A stretch of 64,000 nt of DNA. It comes from Siphonodentalium dalli (taxonomy: Eukaryota > Mollusca > Scaphopoda > Gadilida > Siphonodentaliidae). The notes beneath the pieces were generated by a model that was not told the origin of the DNA, ran no database searches, and saw only the letters and a list, made by a program, of their open reading frames with translations. Below are positions 43,920-54,159 of the stretch, in pieces; within the stretch, counting starts at the first letter, position 1, and each line of letters begins with the position of its first letter. The stretch spans positions 77,663,980 to 77,727,979 of the forward strand of contig CP136063.1 of the NCBI GenBank assembly GCA_032622095.1, given 5' to 3'. The position numbers and the translations under genes are program-made.

Positions 43920-44295
43920 GTTCCGAAATATATCAATGACCTTTTTTATAAAAACTGAGAGATTCTTGGTAATTCTTCTGTTGTAGTTATTGAATAGTGC
44001 TGCTAACTTGTTAGCGTTTGGTCTCTGATAATAGTAGGGTCCCAGGTACTGTACACGTATGTCTTGGGGTTCAATACATTTAAGGATTACATGATACTCG
44101 TCGCATATTTCTGAGTTGCAGAGGGCGCATATCTATCCGAATATGGGGCATTGGTCCACGTGTCATATTCTATTGAGAGTCTATGGTTCCTCGTTCGGAA
44201 AAGAAGGATGCTTTGCATGACTCGGTGGTTTGTTATTCATAGGTAACTTTCTCGTTCAAATGAGGTCTTGATAATACGATAAGAGGCGAATTTAC
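43920..44295 (-). pseudogene. LINE ORF2 C-terminal fragment
   Basis: The minus strand encodes, across one frameshift, a SYRIIKTSFERESYL segment, then LLFRTRNHRLSIE, then ICALCNSEICDEYHVILKC and RPNANKLAALFNN. A Cys-Cys-His-Cys pattern followed by RPN..KL is the usual end of many invertebrate LINE ORF2 proteins. No RT remains. Confidence 0.7.
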
Positions 44296-44581
44296 TGGAT
44301 GTTGCTATCGATGACAATTAATTGATACTCATTCTCATGATAGCATTATGTATTCAAGCAAGTGTACTAGTCATCATAATTATAAACCTGTGGATATATA
44401 TACATAATCATAATATTTAATGAACATTGAAGTCACTTCCGACATATTTATTAGCTTACCACTAAATCCGTTTTATGTTAATGTTCTAATTGGACGCTAG
44501 GCCATTGGAAATGCATACATGGATGCTCATGCAGTGCCATATTCGTCAAATGTGTTAGAGTTCATGAATAACTCGTTCGGA

Positions 44582-45440
44582 CGTTAGAACGATCAACCAA
44601 TTAGTTTGTAAAAGTGGTCAATATTAGCCAGTTTCTTTGCAAAAGACGTAAGCCTACATCCTTCTCGAAATTTGAATGCCATTGTGCGCAAATTTCACCG
44701 TTTAATCTTCTAGTCTATTCCAGACAAAGCAATTTCCAAGTATCTTTGGAGAGCTTCTATGAGTACTATGGCCTTTCCTATAGAACGTTAATGTCAATAG
44801 AAGGTTGTTTGATAAACCAACGGCTAATTATGGACCCCTCTCCAATTCTGATCTCTCACGATAATCGAGCGACAAAAAGGGCACCAGTCTCATAAGAGAC
44901 ATATACAACATCACAAAACAACAGGTATGTCTTGGACAGTAAACACCCTTTGTGCTTGTCGTGTTTAGTAACTCGTTCAACGTTCTTTTTAAATATTATA
45001 GAGTTTGCGAGTTGTTAGTCTTGGATCGGATGTTAGAATAATGAACCAATTAGTGTGTAAAAGTGGTCAATATCAGCCAGTTTCTTTGCAAAAGACATAA
45101 AGGCTACACCCTTCTAGAAAATTTAATTGTCATTGTGTTTCGCAAATTTAACGGTTTATTGTTCTAGTTTATTCTAAGCAAAGTCATTATCAAGGTAGAC
45201 CTGGAGAGCTTCGACAGGCATTATGGTATTTCCCATAGATATTTAATTTCAATAGAACGTTGTTTGATAAACTAAAGGCTAATTTTGGACCACTCTCCAA
45301 ATCTGACCTTTCACGATAATCGAGCGACAACAAAAGGCCACCAACCTCATATGAGCGATATACAACATCACAACACAACAGGTGTGTCTTGGAGGTAGTA
45401 AGCGCCCTTTGTGTTTGTCGTGTCGAGTTATTCATTTAAA
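44582..45440. repeat. Diverged tandem pair, about 449-bp unit
   Basis: TGTAAAAGTGGTCAATAT then AGCCAGTTTCTTTGCAAAAG recurs at about 44,607 and 45,057. The order continues through CGATAATCGAGCGACAA, TACAACATCACAA and CCTTTGTG. Non-coding. Confidence 0.8.
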
Positions 45441-47409
45441 GTTTTTCAATTAAACATTAAAAGTTCTCTTCCTGCTGGATCGGTAAAAAGCGACATTAGC
45501 CAGTTAATATAGGTGATCGTGAATATGTGGCAGTGAGACTCAAATTGCCTCTACTCCTATCGTTAAGGCTACATACACATACAGACAATACGTTCACAAC
45601 TTAAAGTCTGAAAGTAGCGGTATGACATGTTCAGACTAAAACCGGACCATTGTCATGTGCACATAAATTATAAGTACTTGTAATAGCGTGTGTACCCCTC
45701 CCTTCTTACACCCCTGAATCGAACGGAAATTTGATGGAAACAATTTGATGGCGACAAAATGTTTCACCAAATGTTTGGTCGGTATCCGTGGTGCATGTCA
45801 TATATATACCAGCCAGATAAACATGTATCACTTAACATGGCCTATGAATAAACCCACTTGTATGACATGTTATAATCGATATATATACAATCAAATACAT
45901 ACAACTGAACAGTATTTGTTACGTGCTTCATTTTGTACGTATGCATATAAATTGTATACTAGCAGATATTATGTATATATGCAAAATTATGATGTTGGGT
46001 TTTATGTTTGAACATATAGGCCGGAGTCATCATCTCCAGTTTAAACATCCGAGTTAAACCTGGTTTTAGACCTACATTGGTGGTCAAAGGGCGCATCTTG
46101 TCGTTCAGTTGTCATTTAGTTGATAACTCTATTCGGTGGTATGAACATGCAGTCAAACTACCTTGTTACCAATCGGAACAATGTGCTGGCCGATAAAACG
46201 CTTATTGACACGCCATAAATTATCGCGAGCGATATGTATTCATTGAGAAACAAGTATCGCGCATGGACCACTAATCCATTCTTATTCTGCGTTTAAACAA
46301 ATCTGCCAAAGGGCATGTCTCTCGACGCGAGTTTCACCACTTTGTTTGTGGTTTTCCGCAAGATGCTTTACCCGAAAAGACAAAAGTTGGTGTGTTTACA
46401 TGTATGTTTATATAGACATATGATGAGATCTGTCTATCTATCCGTCCGTTCGTTCGCAACTTTTCGTCCTAACCCCAGAACCGCTGTTGTGGGTTAAGTA
46501 ACTAGATAGAACAAGTTGTAACGAGCACATTTGTTTATTGTTTTGTGTCTACTGATCACCGCCAACAGAGTAGCCGTTAACGTGTCACTTGCAACACTTA
46601 GGAAACAGCCGTCCACGCCATACTGTGCCATAACCAATAAAAAATCGAAGACTTCCCTCCTCCAATGTGTTTTTGTTCTTGAGGACACAATTGTCACGGT
46701 TATTCACGCTGTTGGGGTAGGATTGTAATATATGACAACTTCAGAAATTAGCAGTCTTCAGGGGACTTAGTATCGAACGTGTTTTTATTTTTGAAAACAA
46801 TGAAAACCGGTTCAGCCAGTTACAGAGGTGTGTTGACGATTTAAATGCAGACGGGGAACCACAGTGCAGTTATATTTGTCGTTAACTTCCTGTTGATCTC
46901 TCCAAGACAAAATCCATACATGGGAATGACATGACCACCATCCGATTTTAAATCTTCAAAATACATTTTCAGTGTATAAACCTACACGGATTGAAATAAT
47001 TGGATGGGACATGGCATGACATGATATTAATTATTTGATACAACAAAGTGCACTAAGACATAGACGCATGTTTTGCTTAAATCGGGACAGCAATACATTT
47101 TCACTAAATGATTTGTTCTGGATCGTGAGAGATGAGCAACATTGAGTTTCACATATCACCATCACTGAGTACGAAATGAAACAGCCAAAGAGAAGACCAA
47201 CAACAAATATAACTACAGTCCATGCATGTAGGTTAAAATAGTACATTCTTGTAGTATAAATGACAATTGAATAACACAATCAAACCACCAAATACATGTA
47301 GTGTGCTGTCCAAAATGTCTTATTTTTGTATGTAGTACATGCTGTCAAGTTTGGTGCTTTTACCATAAAATGCACGATTTTGTCATCTATCCGCCCCACT
47401 CTTTGTGCA
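45441..47409. other. No gene; inverted copy of a dispersed motif at the end
   Basis: Short open frames here lack domain or codon evidence. At 47,330-47,400, TGTCAAGTTTGGTGCTTTTA and CCATAAAATGCACGAT are the reverse complement of 40,530-40,600. Confidence 0.4.
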
Positions 47410-47940
47410 TTAGATTAGACGCCTTCAATCATAAACAATCATTTTATAGAACTGGCAGTGGAAATACGAACAAAATTTTGCGATAAGAAATTCTGTAAGA
47501 TGGTTGGGTGTGGGCTGGGGGTTATCGAATAACTTTATTCTCAATACTTGGATGTCATATGAGTTTGTTATTTTGTGCATAATATTAGATAATCCTTCAA
47601 TCAAAAACAATCATTTTTAGAACTGGAATTGCGAACAAAAATCATCGATCTGAATTGGGTGGGGTGGCGAATAACTTTATTCTTCAAACTTGGGGTGGCG
47701 AATAACATTGGTCTTTAAACTTCGACGTAGATAAGTTTCTAACTTTTTGTATTTGATTAGACGATCCTTCATTCATAAACAAACATTTCATAGAACTGGA
47801 AGTCGAATTGCGAATAAAAATCTGCGCTCTGAAATTATGTATTGGTTGGTGGGTTGGAGGGGTGGTGAATAACTTTATTCTTAATACTTGGATGTCAGAT
47901 GAGTTTCTAATGCTGTACATTAGATTAGTCGATTGACATT
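47410..47940. repeat. Diverged tandem repeat, about 170-bp unit, 3-4 copies
   Basis: TTAGAT(A/T)A..CCTTCAATCA, AACAATCATTTT, GAACTGG and AATAACTTTATTCT recur in the same order from 47,410 to 47,940. Confidence 0.7.
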
Positions 47941-48840
47941 GAAAATTGGAATAGAGTCCAATTATTTAGCACAACCCATCCTGATGTTGAAAATGCACAT
48001 GCCATGCTGCTACTAAGAAAAGTATACAAGGAACCAGTTTTTGAATAGTTGCCCCCACACTAGTGAAATCTATTTCATTCCTTGTATTGTCTTTAAGGTG
48101 TTTGATGAATGTTAATTAACCATAGAGTTAGAGATAGAACACAAAATTATTAAGGTTAACGAGCCATACAGCTCTAACGCAAAATGAACAATGACCGTTT
48201 TCAACTATACCGGGTCTTGCGTACAATGTTATAAATCTATATTTTATCTGACAACCATAGAGGTCACGTGACATTAAACCACATTAAATCACACCAACGT
48301 CATATTGAATTCTATTTCATTCCTTGTATTGTCTTTAAGGTGTTTGATGAATGTCAATTAACCATAGAGTTAGAACAAAATTGATGAAGGTTAACTAGCC
48401 ATACAGCTCTAACGTCAAAATGAACAATGACCGTTTTCAACTATATCGGGTCTTGCGTACAATGTTATAAATCTATATTTCATCTGAGTTAAACCACCCA
48501 CAATGTTAACTCCAACCTTCCTGAGCACATCTGCTGTTTCGACTGAACCAGTAAACAATAAAGACAAGTGAACCGGATGATTTGGGGATATATGGCCGCT
48601 ATTTGGGGTAGATTTGGTCAAAAACATGCACAAAAATCCTCGAAAATATCCTGATTTTTGCTTAAGACGGCAGCCATCTTGGATTTGGAGATCACGTGAC
48701 ATTAAAACATTGGAATAGAGTGCAATTTTTTTTATCACAATCCTTCCGATGTTGAAAATATGCATGCCATGCTTCTACTAAAAAGTATACAAGGAACCAG
48801 GTTTTGAACAGTTGTCCCAACCCTAGTAAATGTCCCGTAG
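47941..48840. repeat. Duplicated blocks of about 360 and 770 bp spacing
   Basis: TTCATTCCTTGTATTGTCTT and the following CATAGAGTTAGA, CATACAGCTCTAACG and GGGTCTTGCGTACAATG blocks occur at about 48,073 and 48,310. The leading block TTGGAATAGAGTSCAATT with GTATACAAGGAACCAG occurs at about 47,947 and 48,712. An open frame on the minus strand (48415-48765) lies within these repeats and is not supported as a gene. Confidence 0.75.
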
Positions 48841-48949
48841 TAATATGGAAATCATTATTAATTTTGTTTAACCCCAGCGGTTTCGTGATTATTTTACCTT
48901 GATAAAAATATGATATATGTATCGTGCATGGACCTCAACATTGCACTTT

Positions 48950-49670
48950 TGTTGCTAAATCGGCTGCGTGGCCAGCACCATGGCAGTCACAAGGAAATCC
49001 TTGAATTCTCGTGCGGTGCCGCACAACGGGCATCTATATAGGACAGGGGGGCAACCATATAACCCGTTCCATATTTTCTAAAATAGGGCTGAAGTCGTGC
49101 ACGGAGTGTCAAAATAGCCCCTTTTGATACTAAATCGGCTGCGTAGCTAGTTCCATGGTGGCCACCCGGCAATTCTTGCATTTTCGTGCGTTGCCACCCA
49201 GCGGGCATCTATAGGACAGGGACGTGACTATATAGCCCCTTCAAAATATTCGAAAATTGGTCTGAAGTCGTGAATGGCGACCGTTCCATATTTTCGAAAA
49301 TAGGGCTGAAGTCGTGCACGGAGTGTCCAAATAGCACGTTTTGTTACTAAATCGGCTGCGTAGCCAGAACCATGGCGGCCACCCTGGAATCCTGGCATTT
49401 CCGTGCGGTGCCACCGATGGCATCTTATATATGACAGGGGCACGACCATATGTACACGGAAGGATTCCCTTGTGACTGCAATTGTTCTGGCTACGCAGCC
49501 GATTTAGCAACAAAAATTGCAATGTTGAGCTCCGTGCACGACTTCAGCCCAATTATCGAACATTTGGAAGGGGTTATATGGTTGCGTCCCTGTCCCGTGG
49601 ACGCCCACCGAGTGGCACCGCATGAAAATGCAAGGATTCCCGGGAGGCCGCCATGCGTCTAGCTACGTAA
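48950..49670. repeat. Tandem and inverted repeats centred on TAAATCGGCTGCGTAGCCAG
   Basis: Three direct copies (about 48,957, 49,133 and 49,350) contain TAAATCGGCTGCGT, CCATGGYRGYCAC, CGTGCGGTGCC and CTGAAGTCGTGCACGGAGTG. A fourth copy at about 49,485-49,665 is inverted, so the end of the block is palindromic. A related, more diverged version lies at 52,030-52,500. Confidence 0.85.
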
Positions 49671-50213
49671 TCATGTTTATGGGCTGCGAAACGGTTTTCA
49701 AAAACATTTCTTTGTTTTTTTGTAACATCTCCCAGTCTGTTGTTGAAAATACGTATGAGTTTTAGGTCCTGATGGATCTGGGGTTTCTCTATCCATATTG
49801 TCGATTTAATTGTTTAAATATCAGAGGAGCAGATGGTGGCGATTTTCTGCCATGTCTAAATAGTGGTATAAACGATACGACGTCACGATATCGGGAAGAG
49901 AAGTCCCAGAACCCAAGATACTGGCAGGTATACCACGAAGAGATCAGTGAAACCCACTTGAAATCCTAAACGCTCTGTATAGTCACACCGACTATCGACC
50001 CACTGGCCAAAGCCGGGACTATAGCCTATAGTACATGTATGAGGTGGCGCGGCATTTCCAAATTAATTGTCAACACACCTCATCCCACACGGACAACATC
50101 TTCATGTATACGGTATTTTTATTTGTTTATATCTGCATTAAGTATACACTAATACTATAAAACAAGTTGATTATAAGGTGACAGTCTTGACTTCTTGTTT
50201 ACACTCAGACAGG
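49671..50213. other. No recognisable gene
   Basis: Spacer upstream of the hypothetical frame at 50214. No promoter element could be assigned with confidence. Confidence 0.35.
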
Positions 50214-50770
50214 ATGTCACCCGGAAAACTAGCAATTTATTTGTGCCTAATATTCAGCCAACTTAAGTCGGACAACGATTCCAACATTTATAACCAAAAT
50301 ATGCAATATATATATATAGTCATTCTCCAAGACAATGCCAATTTGTATTGTAATAATCAATCGGATAGGAATTTCATGAAAGAATTGTCATTCTGTGTAC
50401 GCAGCATCAATTATAAGACTGGAGCTATATTTCAGCCTTGTCAATATATGCCCAGCGATACCTATATCGATTGGCATGTGTCGCTCGTCAAAGTTTCAGC
50501 AGGAAGGGGTTTATGATGTTGAAATGTAAACCGTTGAAAGAAGCACTCAATGTGATAAATACAAAAGCCTTTTACCACCCACGGCGCACCTGTTATTCTG
50601 GAAATCCATATATTAATCTTATGAGACTGGTGGCAGTGAACAGAATTGGAGAGGTGATTAAAAATCACTCTATAGATACTGACACACAATGTTCTGTTGA
50701 AATGAATCTCCTAATTGAAAATACCGCTATGTTTATCGACGCTCCGTGGGTCTACTTGGATAGATCTTGA
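50214..50770 (+). pseudogene. Hypothetical secreted protein, frame-shifted
   Basis: The first frame (ATG 50214) begins with a signal-peptide-like stretch (MSPGKLAIYLCLIFSQ) and runs to a stop at 50516. An overlapping frame (50438-50770) continues with ordered-looking sequence (LMRLVAVNRIGEVIKNHS, CSVEMNLLIENTAM). A single-base shift near 50,505 would account for the two being one protein of about 185 residues. No domain is recognised. It could be chance in AT-rich DNA. Confidence 0.3.
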
Positions 50771-51386
50771 AACTTATGACGCAGAATAGCTTTTACCTCC
50801 CTTTAACTCAATTGCAAATTAATTGATTAATCTTGGCATCTATCACAAAGAAATGGGTTCATCGTCCAAACCATGACTAAAACGCACACTGCCATACATA
50901 TTTAACAGAAAACATTTTTGACATAGCATCATACATCCTGGGACCCAACTTTAGCCCGAGCCTGTGTACATATTCCGTCATTTTCCAGTCATTTTTTTTT
51001 TAATTTGGCACAGATATTAAACATCGTTGGAACCTGCAATTCTGAGTTTGGTTGGAACCATTTTTGTCGAGTTCTTGTCATTTTTGCCGACTTTTCTAGC
51101 TCGTTAGCGCAATAAATTGAACAAATATTAACCGATTTTAACAATGTTTTGCGTAAGAGCTGTTTTTAAAAAATATCTTGAACGAGTTCGAAAAACAGAC
51201 TTATCCGATCTTTTCTACCGCAATTATGGCCCCTAGTTTGACGAATTTTCTTGATTTTCAACATTTGAGGTTTCCGGATGATGACATTTATTCCGGACAT
51301 ATCCAATCCTTCAGTTAGCCACCGTCTCCAGGGACATTGTGGTCGGTCGACCTTTTATTTAATATGATTTGGTGTATCATTTCTAG
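50771..51386. other. No recognisable gene
   Basis: AT-rich, non-coding. If the frames at 50214 and 51387 belong to one gene this would be its intron, which is not supported by more than order and strand. Confidence 0.3.
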
Positions 51387-51616
51387 ATGAAGACAATCCA
51401 ACTCGACCGCCCATCGGACACTTGAATTATTCTAAACCACACAGCTATCGGCATTGCCGCGCCGTATATATCAGTACCAGATTCCTAGATTATATCCACG
51501 GTCCCCACACTACCTTCCCACCCATCGGAAACATGAATTATCAAAAAAAATGCTCTTCATTGTTCGGTCCACAAAATTTTAGGAGACAACGATACGATTA
51601 TGTGCCATTAACTTAG
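51387..51616 (+). CDS. Possible terminal exon, unknown protein
   Basis: After an acceptor-like TTTCTAG|AT (51386/51387) a frame stays open to a stop at 51614-51616. It contains two similar peptides, RPPIGHLNYSK and FPPIGNMNYQK, about 40 residues apart. The family is unknown, and no start codon or upstream exon is established. Confidence 0.25.
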
Positions 51617-52029
51617 CAGGTATAATTCCATGTGCATTAAGATTCGTAGACTAAGATTGTTACAAGTAACACCAGGGAGGTACCGCTTCACCTATGTAGC
51701 CTCTGATGTCTACATATATAGAGTACATACAGTTTGCATTGGTATGTGGCACCGTGGTACGGTATATATCATCTCATTCAAAACCAGCTAAATAATCTTT
51801 TAATTCTTATATTTTTTTTTAAAACAGATTCACCCATATTAGAATTGCACTGTATCAACCCAATTTATTGTGCTGTAATGCCGTTGAAGGTTTTTTGTGA
51901 GTTTGTGAGTAGCTTCATATCTGCCCTTACACAAGTTCCATGAATTCCGTTACTAGTTCCCAGACCAACCCCAGTTTCTAGTTCCCAGTTCTCATAATAT
52001 GATAACAATCGTTACTGAATCGCCCACAT

Positions 52030-52500
52030 GTATGTATGCATAATCACAGCAGCTACGGTGCTATCCTTTCTGGATTCTTCTTGTGCCGCAACTAGTCCAT
52101 CTAGAAATCACAAACCAGGTCACATACGCTCGTCCAGCTGTTCAAAATTGGGCGTAAGTCGTGCATGGGGTCAACATAATGAAAAAAGGTCAGTTTTCGT
52201 TGCTAAATCGCATGCGTAGGCATAACCATAGCAGCCACGACACTATTGTTCTGGATTCGTTTTGTGCCGCTACTAGTTCATCTCAAAATAAAAAAAACTA
52301 GGTCACAATTAACCTGTCCAGCTGTTCAAAAATTGGGTGTAAGTCGTGCGTGGAGGAAATTAACAATTTCTCGTTGCCAAATTCCAATATGTATGCATAA
52401 TCACAGCAACCACGGGTATTCTTGTGCTGCCACCAGTCCATCTAGAAATCACAAACTGGGTCACATACGCCCATCCAGCTGTTCAAAAAATCGCCTTTGT
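52030..52500. repeat. Tandem repeat, about 165-180-bp unit, 3 copies
   Basis: TAGTCCATCTAGAAATCACAAA, CCAGCTGTTCAAAA and GTAAGTCGTGC recur near 52,094, 52,275 and 52,436, with GCATAATCACAGCAGC-type blocks between. Similar in word order to 48,950-49,670, so the two arrays share an ancestor. From 51,617 to 52,029 nothing is recognised. Confidence 0.75.
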
Positions 52501-53053
52501 TCTGACAACACTATTGTTTGTAAAAGAGCAGACAAAGGAGGTGCACTGGAGATTATGGAAGCGACCGACTATGCCAACACATCGGAAGATACACTCTTGG
52601 ACGATCGTTTTTACAAGACACTTCCTACAAATGAGGAGAAGTTTGTCACAAAGTTCTCTAAATGCCTAACTGATAAAGAAGCCGAATATCTCACAAAATT
52701 TGAGATGAAATGCAGCTCTTACGGACTAAGCAAAATTCATAAAAGTCCTACAATCCAACAGGCAATTAAAGAACAGAATTCCGCGTATATCCGAGTGCCC
52801 AGGTGTGGATAATATGGTCACTGATGTTAGTCGGGAAACTTTCTTTTGCGTGTATATACAGTTGTTGTTCGAGATAAATCATCCAGAATATCGCAAAATT
52901 TCACTGAGTGAACATTTGGATGAATGTGGAAAGAATCAATATTCGATCTTCCCATTCCAAAAACTGTTCTCAGCAAACAGAATACACCGAACCCGGAAGG
53001 AAGATTTCTACGTTGATCACTTCCGATGCAAGCTAAATGCGCCCAGGAAATGA
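52497..53053 (+). pseudogene. Penelope-like element remnant with internal deletion
   Basis: The frame contains CKRADKGGALEIM, DRFYKTLPTNEEK and YGLSKIHKS, in the order of Penelope-like RTs (ADKGG..., FY..L, YGLPKIHK). Right after this, at about 52,805, a second frame gives SLSEHLDECGKN, then RKEDFYVDHFRCKLNA, which resembles the end of the GIY-YIG endonuclease at the C-terminus of these elements. The RT palm, including its catalytic Asp residues, and most of the linker are missing, so this is an internally deleted dead copy. The GIY-YIG assignment is weaker than the RT one. Confidence 0.6.
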
Positions 53054-53600
53054 CGTTGTGTAAAGCTGGGTTGTCTCCTTGACACTATGATGTCTCATGT
53101 TATTCTTGGACCATATATATAACTGTGCACACGTTACTTTAAACTGTGAAATTATATATATATATATATATATATTTGCCAATGTCTGTTCCATAACAAT
53201 TTACAGGGACCATCTCGATAACAATAGAGAGGTCTATTTTGGTACTTTTTCTTACAAGAAAGATAATGGATAAGATAGTGCGGGTTAAAATTTTCTAAAG
53301 TGATGCTGTTGTTGTCAGGGGCACAAAAGGGGAGAAGGGCAGAAACAAAATTGTCGCCGATTTCCACCAAACTTATACATAATCATCTCCATGATGAATC
53401 TAATGGTGTGGTTTACAGACGTCAATAGTGGCGCCATTTGAGTCAGGGGTGCATGGAGGGGGAGAGGTGCACAATAATTAATAAACCTGTTTAGCGCCGA
53501 TTTCCACAAAGTTGATACACATTCTTCTCTATGAAACGAGGAATCTAATCGTGTGCTTTCAAAATGGCAAAAGTGGCGCTATTTGAGTCAGGGGTGCAGT
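53054..53600. repeat. AT microsatellite and a diverged tandem pair
   Basis: An (AT)n run lies at 53,152-53,175. A roughly 140-150-bp unit with GCCGATTTCCACMAA, GAATCTAAT and GGCGCYATTTGAGTCAGGGG occurs twice (about 53,316-53,450 and 53,455-53,598). Non-coding. Confidence 0.7.
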
Positions 53601-53933
53601 GCAGGGAGAGCGGACCAAAATCGCACTTCCGCAAAAAGCCAATTTGGAATTTTTGGCGGCTATGTTTTTCGGTGGTTACCATGGCAACCATGGGCTTTCC
53701 CTACCTTGGCATGATATCCAAATCCACAAGATATCACCTCAGGATGTTGTATACAAAGTTTGTTGCTTTTACCTTAAAATGCACGATTCACCCTTTTTTT
53801 GACACGGAGCCGCCCTACTATAAGTTCATCCGAGCAACGCCGGGTACCCCACATATATACATATAGACCTGCCAATTTATTGTCAATCAATATAGTATAG
53901 CATGTGGAAAAAATTTCCTTTAATCGATTGGTT
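53601..53933. other. No gene; dispersed motif
   Basis: GGTTACCATGGCAACCATGG and TTTTACCTTAAAATGCACGA are shared in part with 40,550-40,670, 42,990-43,075 and 47,330-47,400, pointing to one old repeat family. No coding signal. Confidence 0.4.
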
Positions 53934-53949
53934 GGCCCTGAAAAGGGCC
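53934..53949 (-). promoter_or_regulatory. Histone-type mRNA 3' stem-loop
   Basis: On the minus strand GGCCCT-TTTC-AGGGCC fits the replication-dependent histone consensus exactly (6-bp GGYYYU/ARRRCC stem, UUUC loop). An A-rich 5' flank ends AAAAAAAC, and AACCA follows. About 12 nt downstream is TTAAAGGAAATT, a purine-rich histone downstream element of the kind that pairs with U7 snRNA. It starts 60 nt after the stop of the exon at 54010-54152, a normal histone 3'-UTR length. It should direct SLBP/U7-dependent cleavage without polyadenylation. Confidence 0.8.
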
Positions 53950-54009
53950 GTTTTTTTCACATATTCTGGGAACGCATTCAGTGAAGAATGGAGCCCCTGA
54001 GAATGCGTT

Positions 54010-54152
54010 CTATCCGCGTTTGTAGCGGACGATTCCGACGTTTTGGCCCTTTTCTTCAGGTTGAAGTAAGTGGATCAGGTCCTTCTTGTCGAAGTCGATG
54101 GGGTACCGGATGTCTGTGAAGCGGACAAATTTGGAGCTTTTTCTGAATTCGC
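54010..54152 (-). CDS. GC3-rich terminal exon, non-histone, with histone-type 3' end
   Basis: 46 codons are open from the acceptor-like AATAAATAG|GC to a TAG at 54010-54012. Codons strongly prefer C or G in third position (GAC, ATC, TTC, GTC, CGC, TAC, AAG), unlike the AT-rich surroundings, which argues for a real, well-expressed gene. The peptide contains RKSSKFVRF, RYPIDFDKKDLIHLL and NVGIVRYKRG. It is not a recognisable part of H1, H2A, H2B, H3 or H4, and I cannot name it. Just upstream, in-frame TAA and the start of the 162-bp satellite end the coding sequence. Either the satellite lies in an intron or the gene has been cut by it. Confidence 0.6.
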
Positions 54153-54159
54153 CTATTTA

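Noticed and set aside
48415-48765. 116-codon minus-strand ORF
   Set aside because: It lies across duplicated non-coding blocks, and the partner copy does not keep the frame.
54010-54152. Histone coding sequence before the stem-loop
   Set aside because: The peptide does not resemble any part of the core or linker histones in any of the three frames, so I kept it as an unknown exon.
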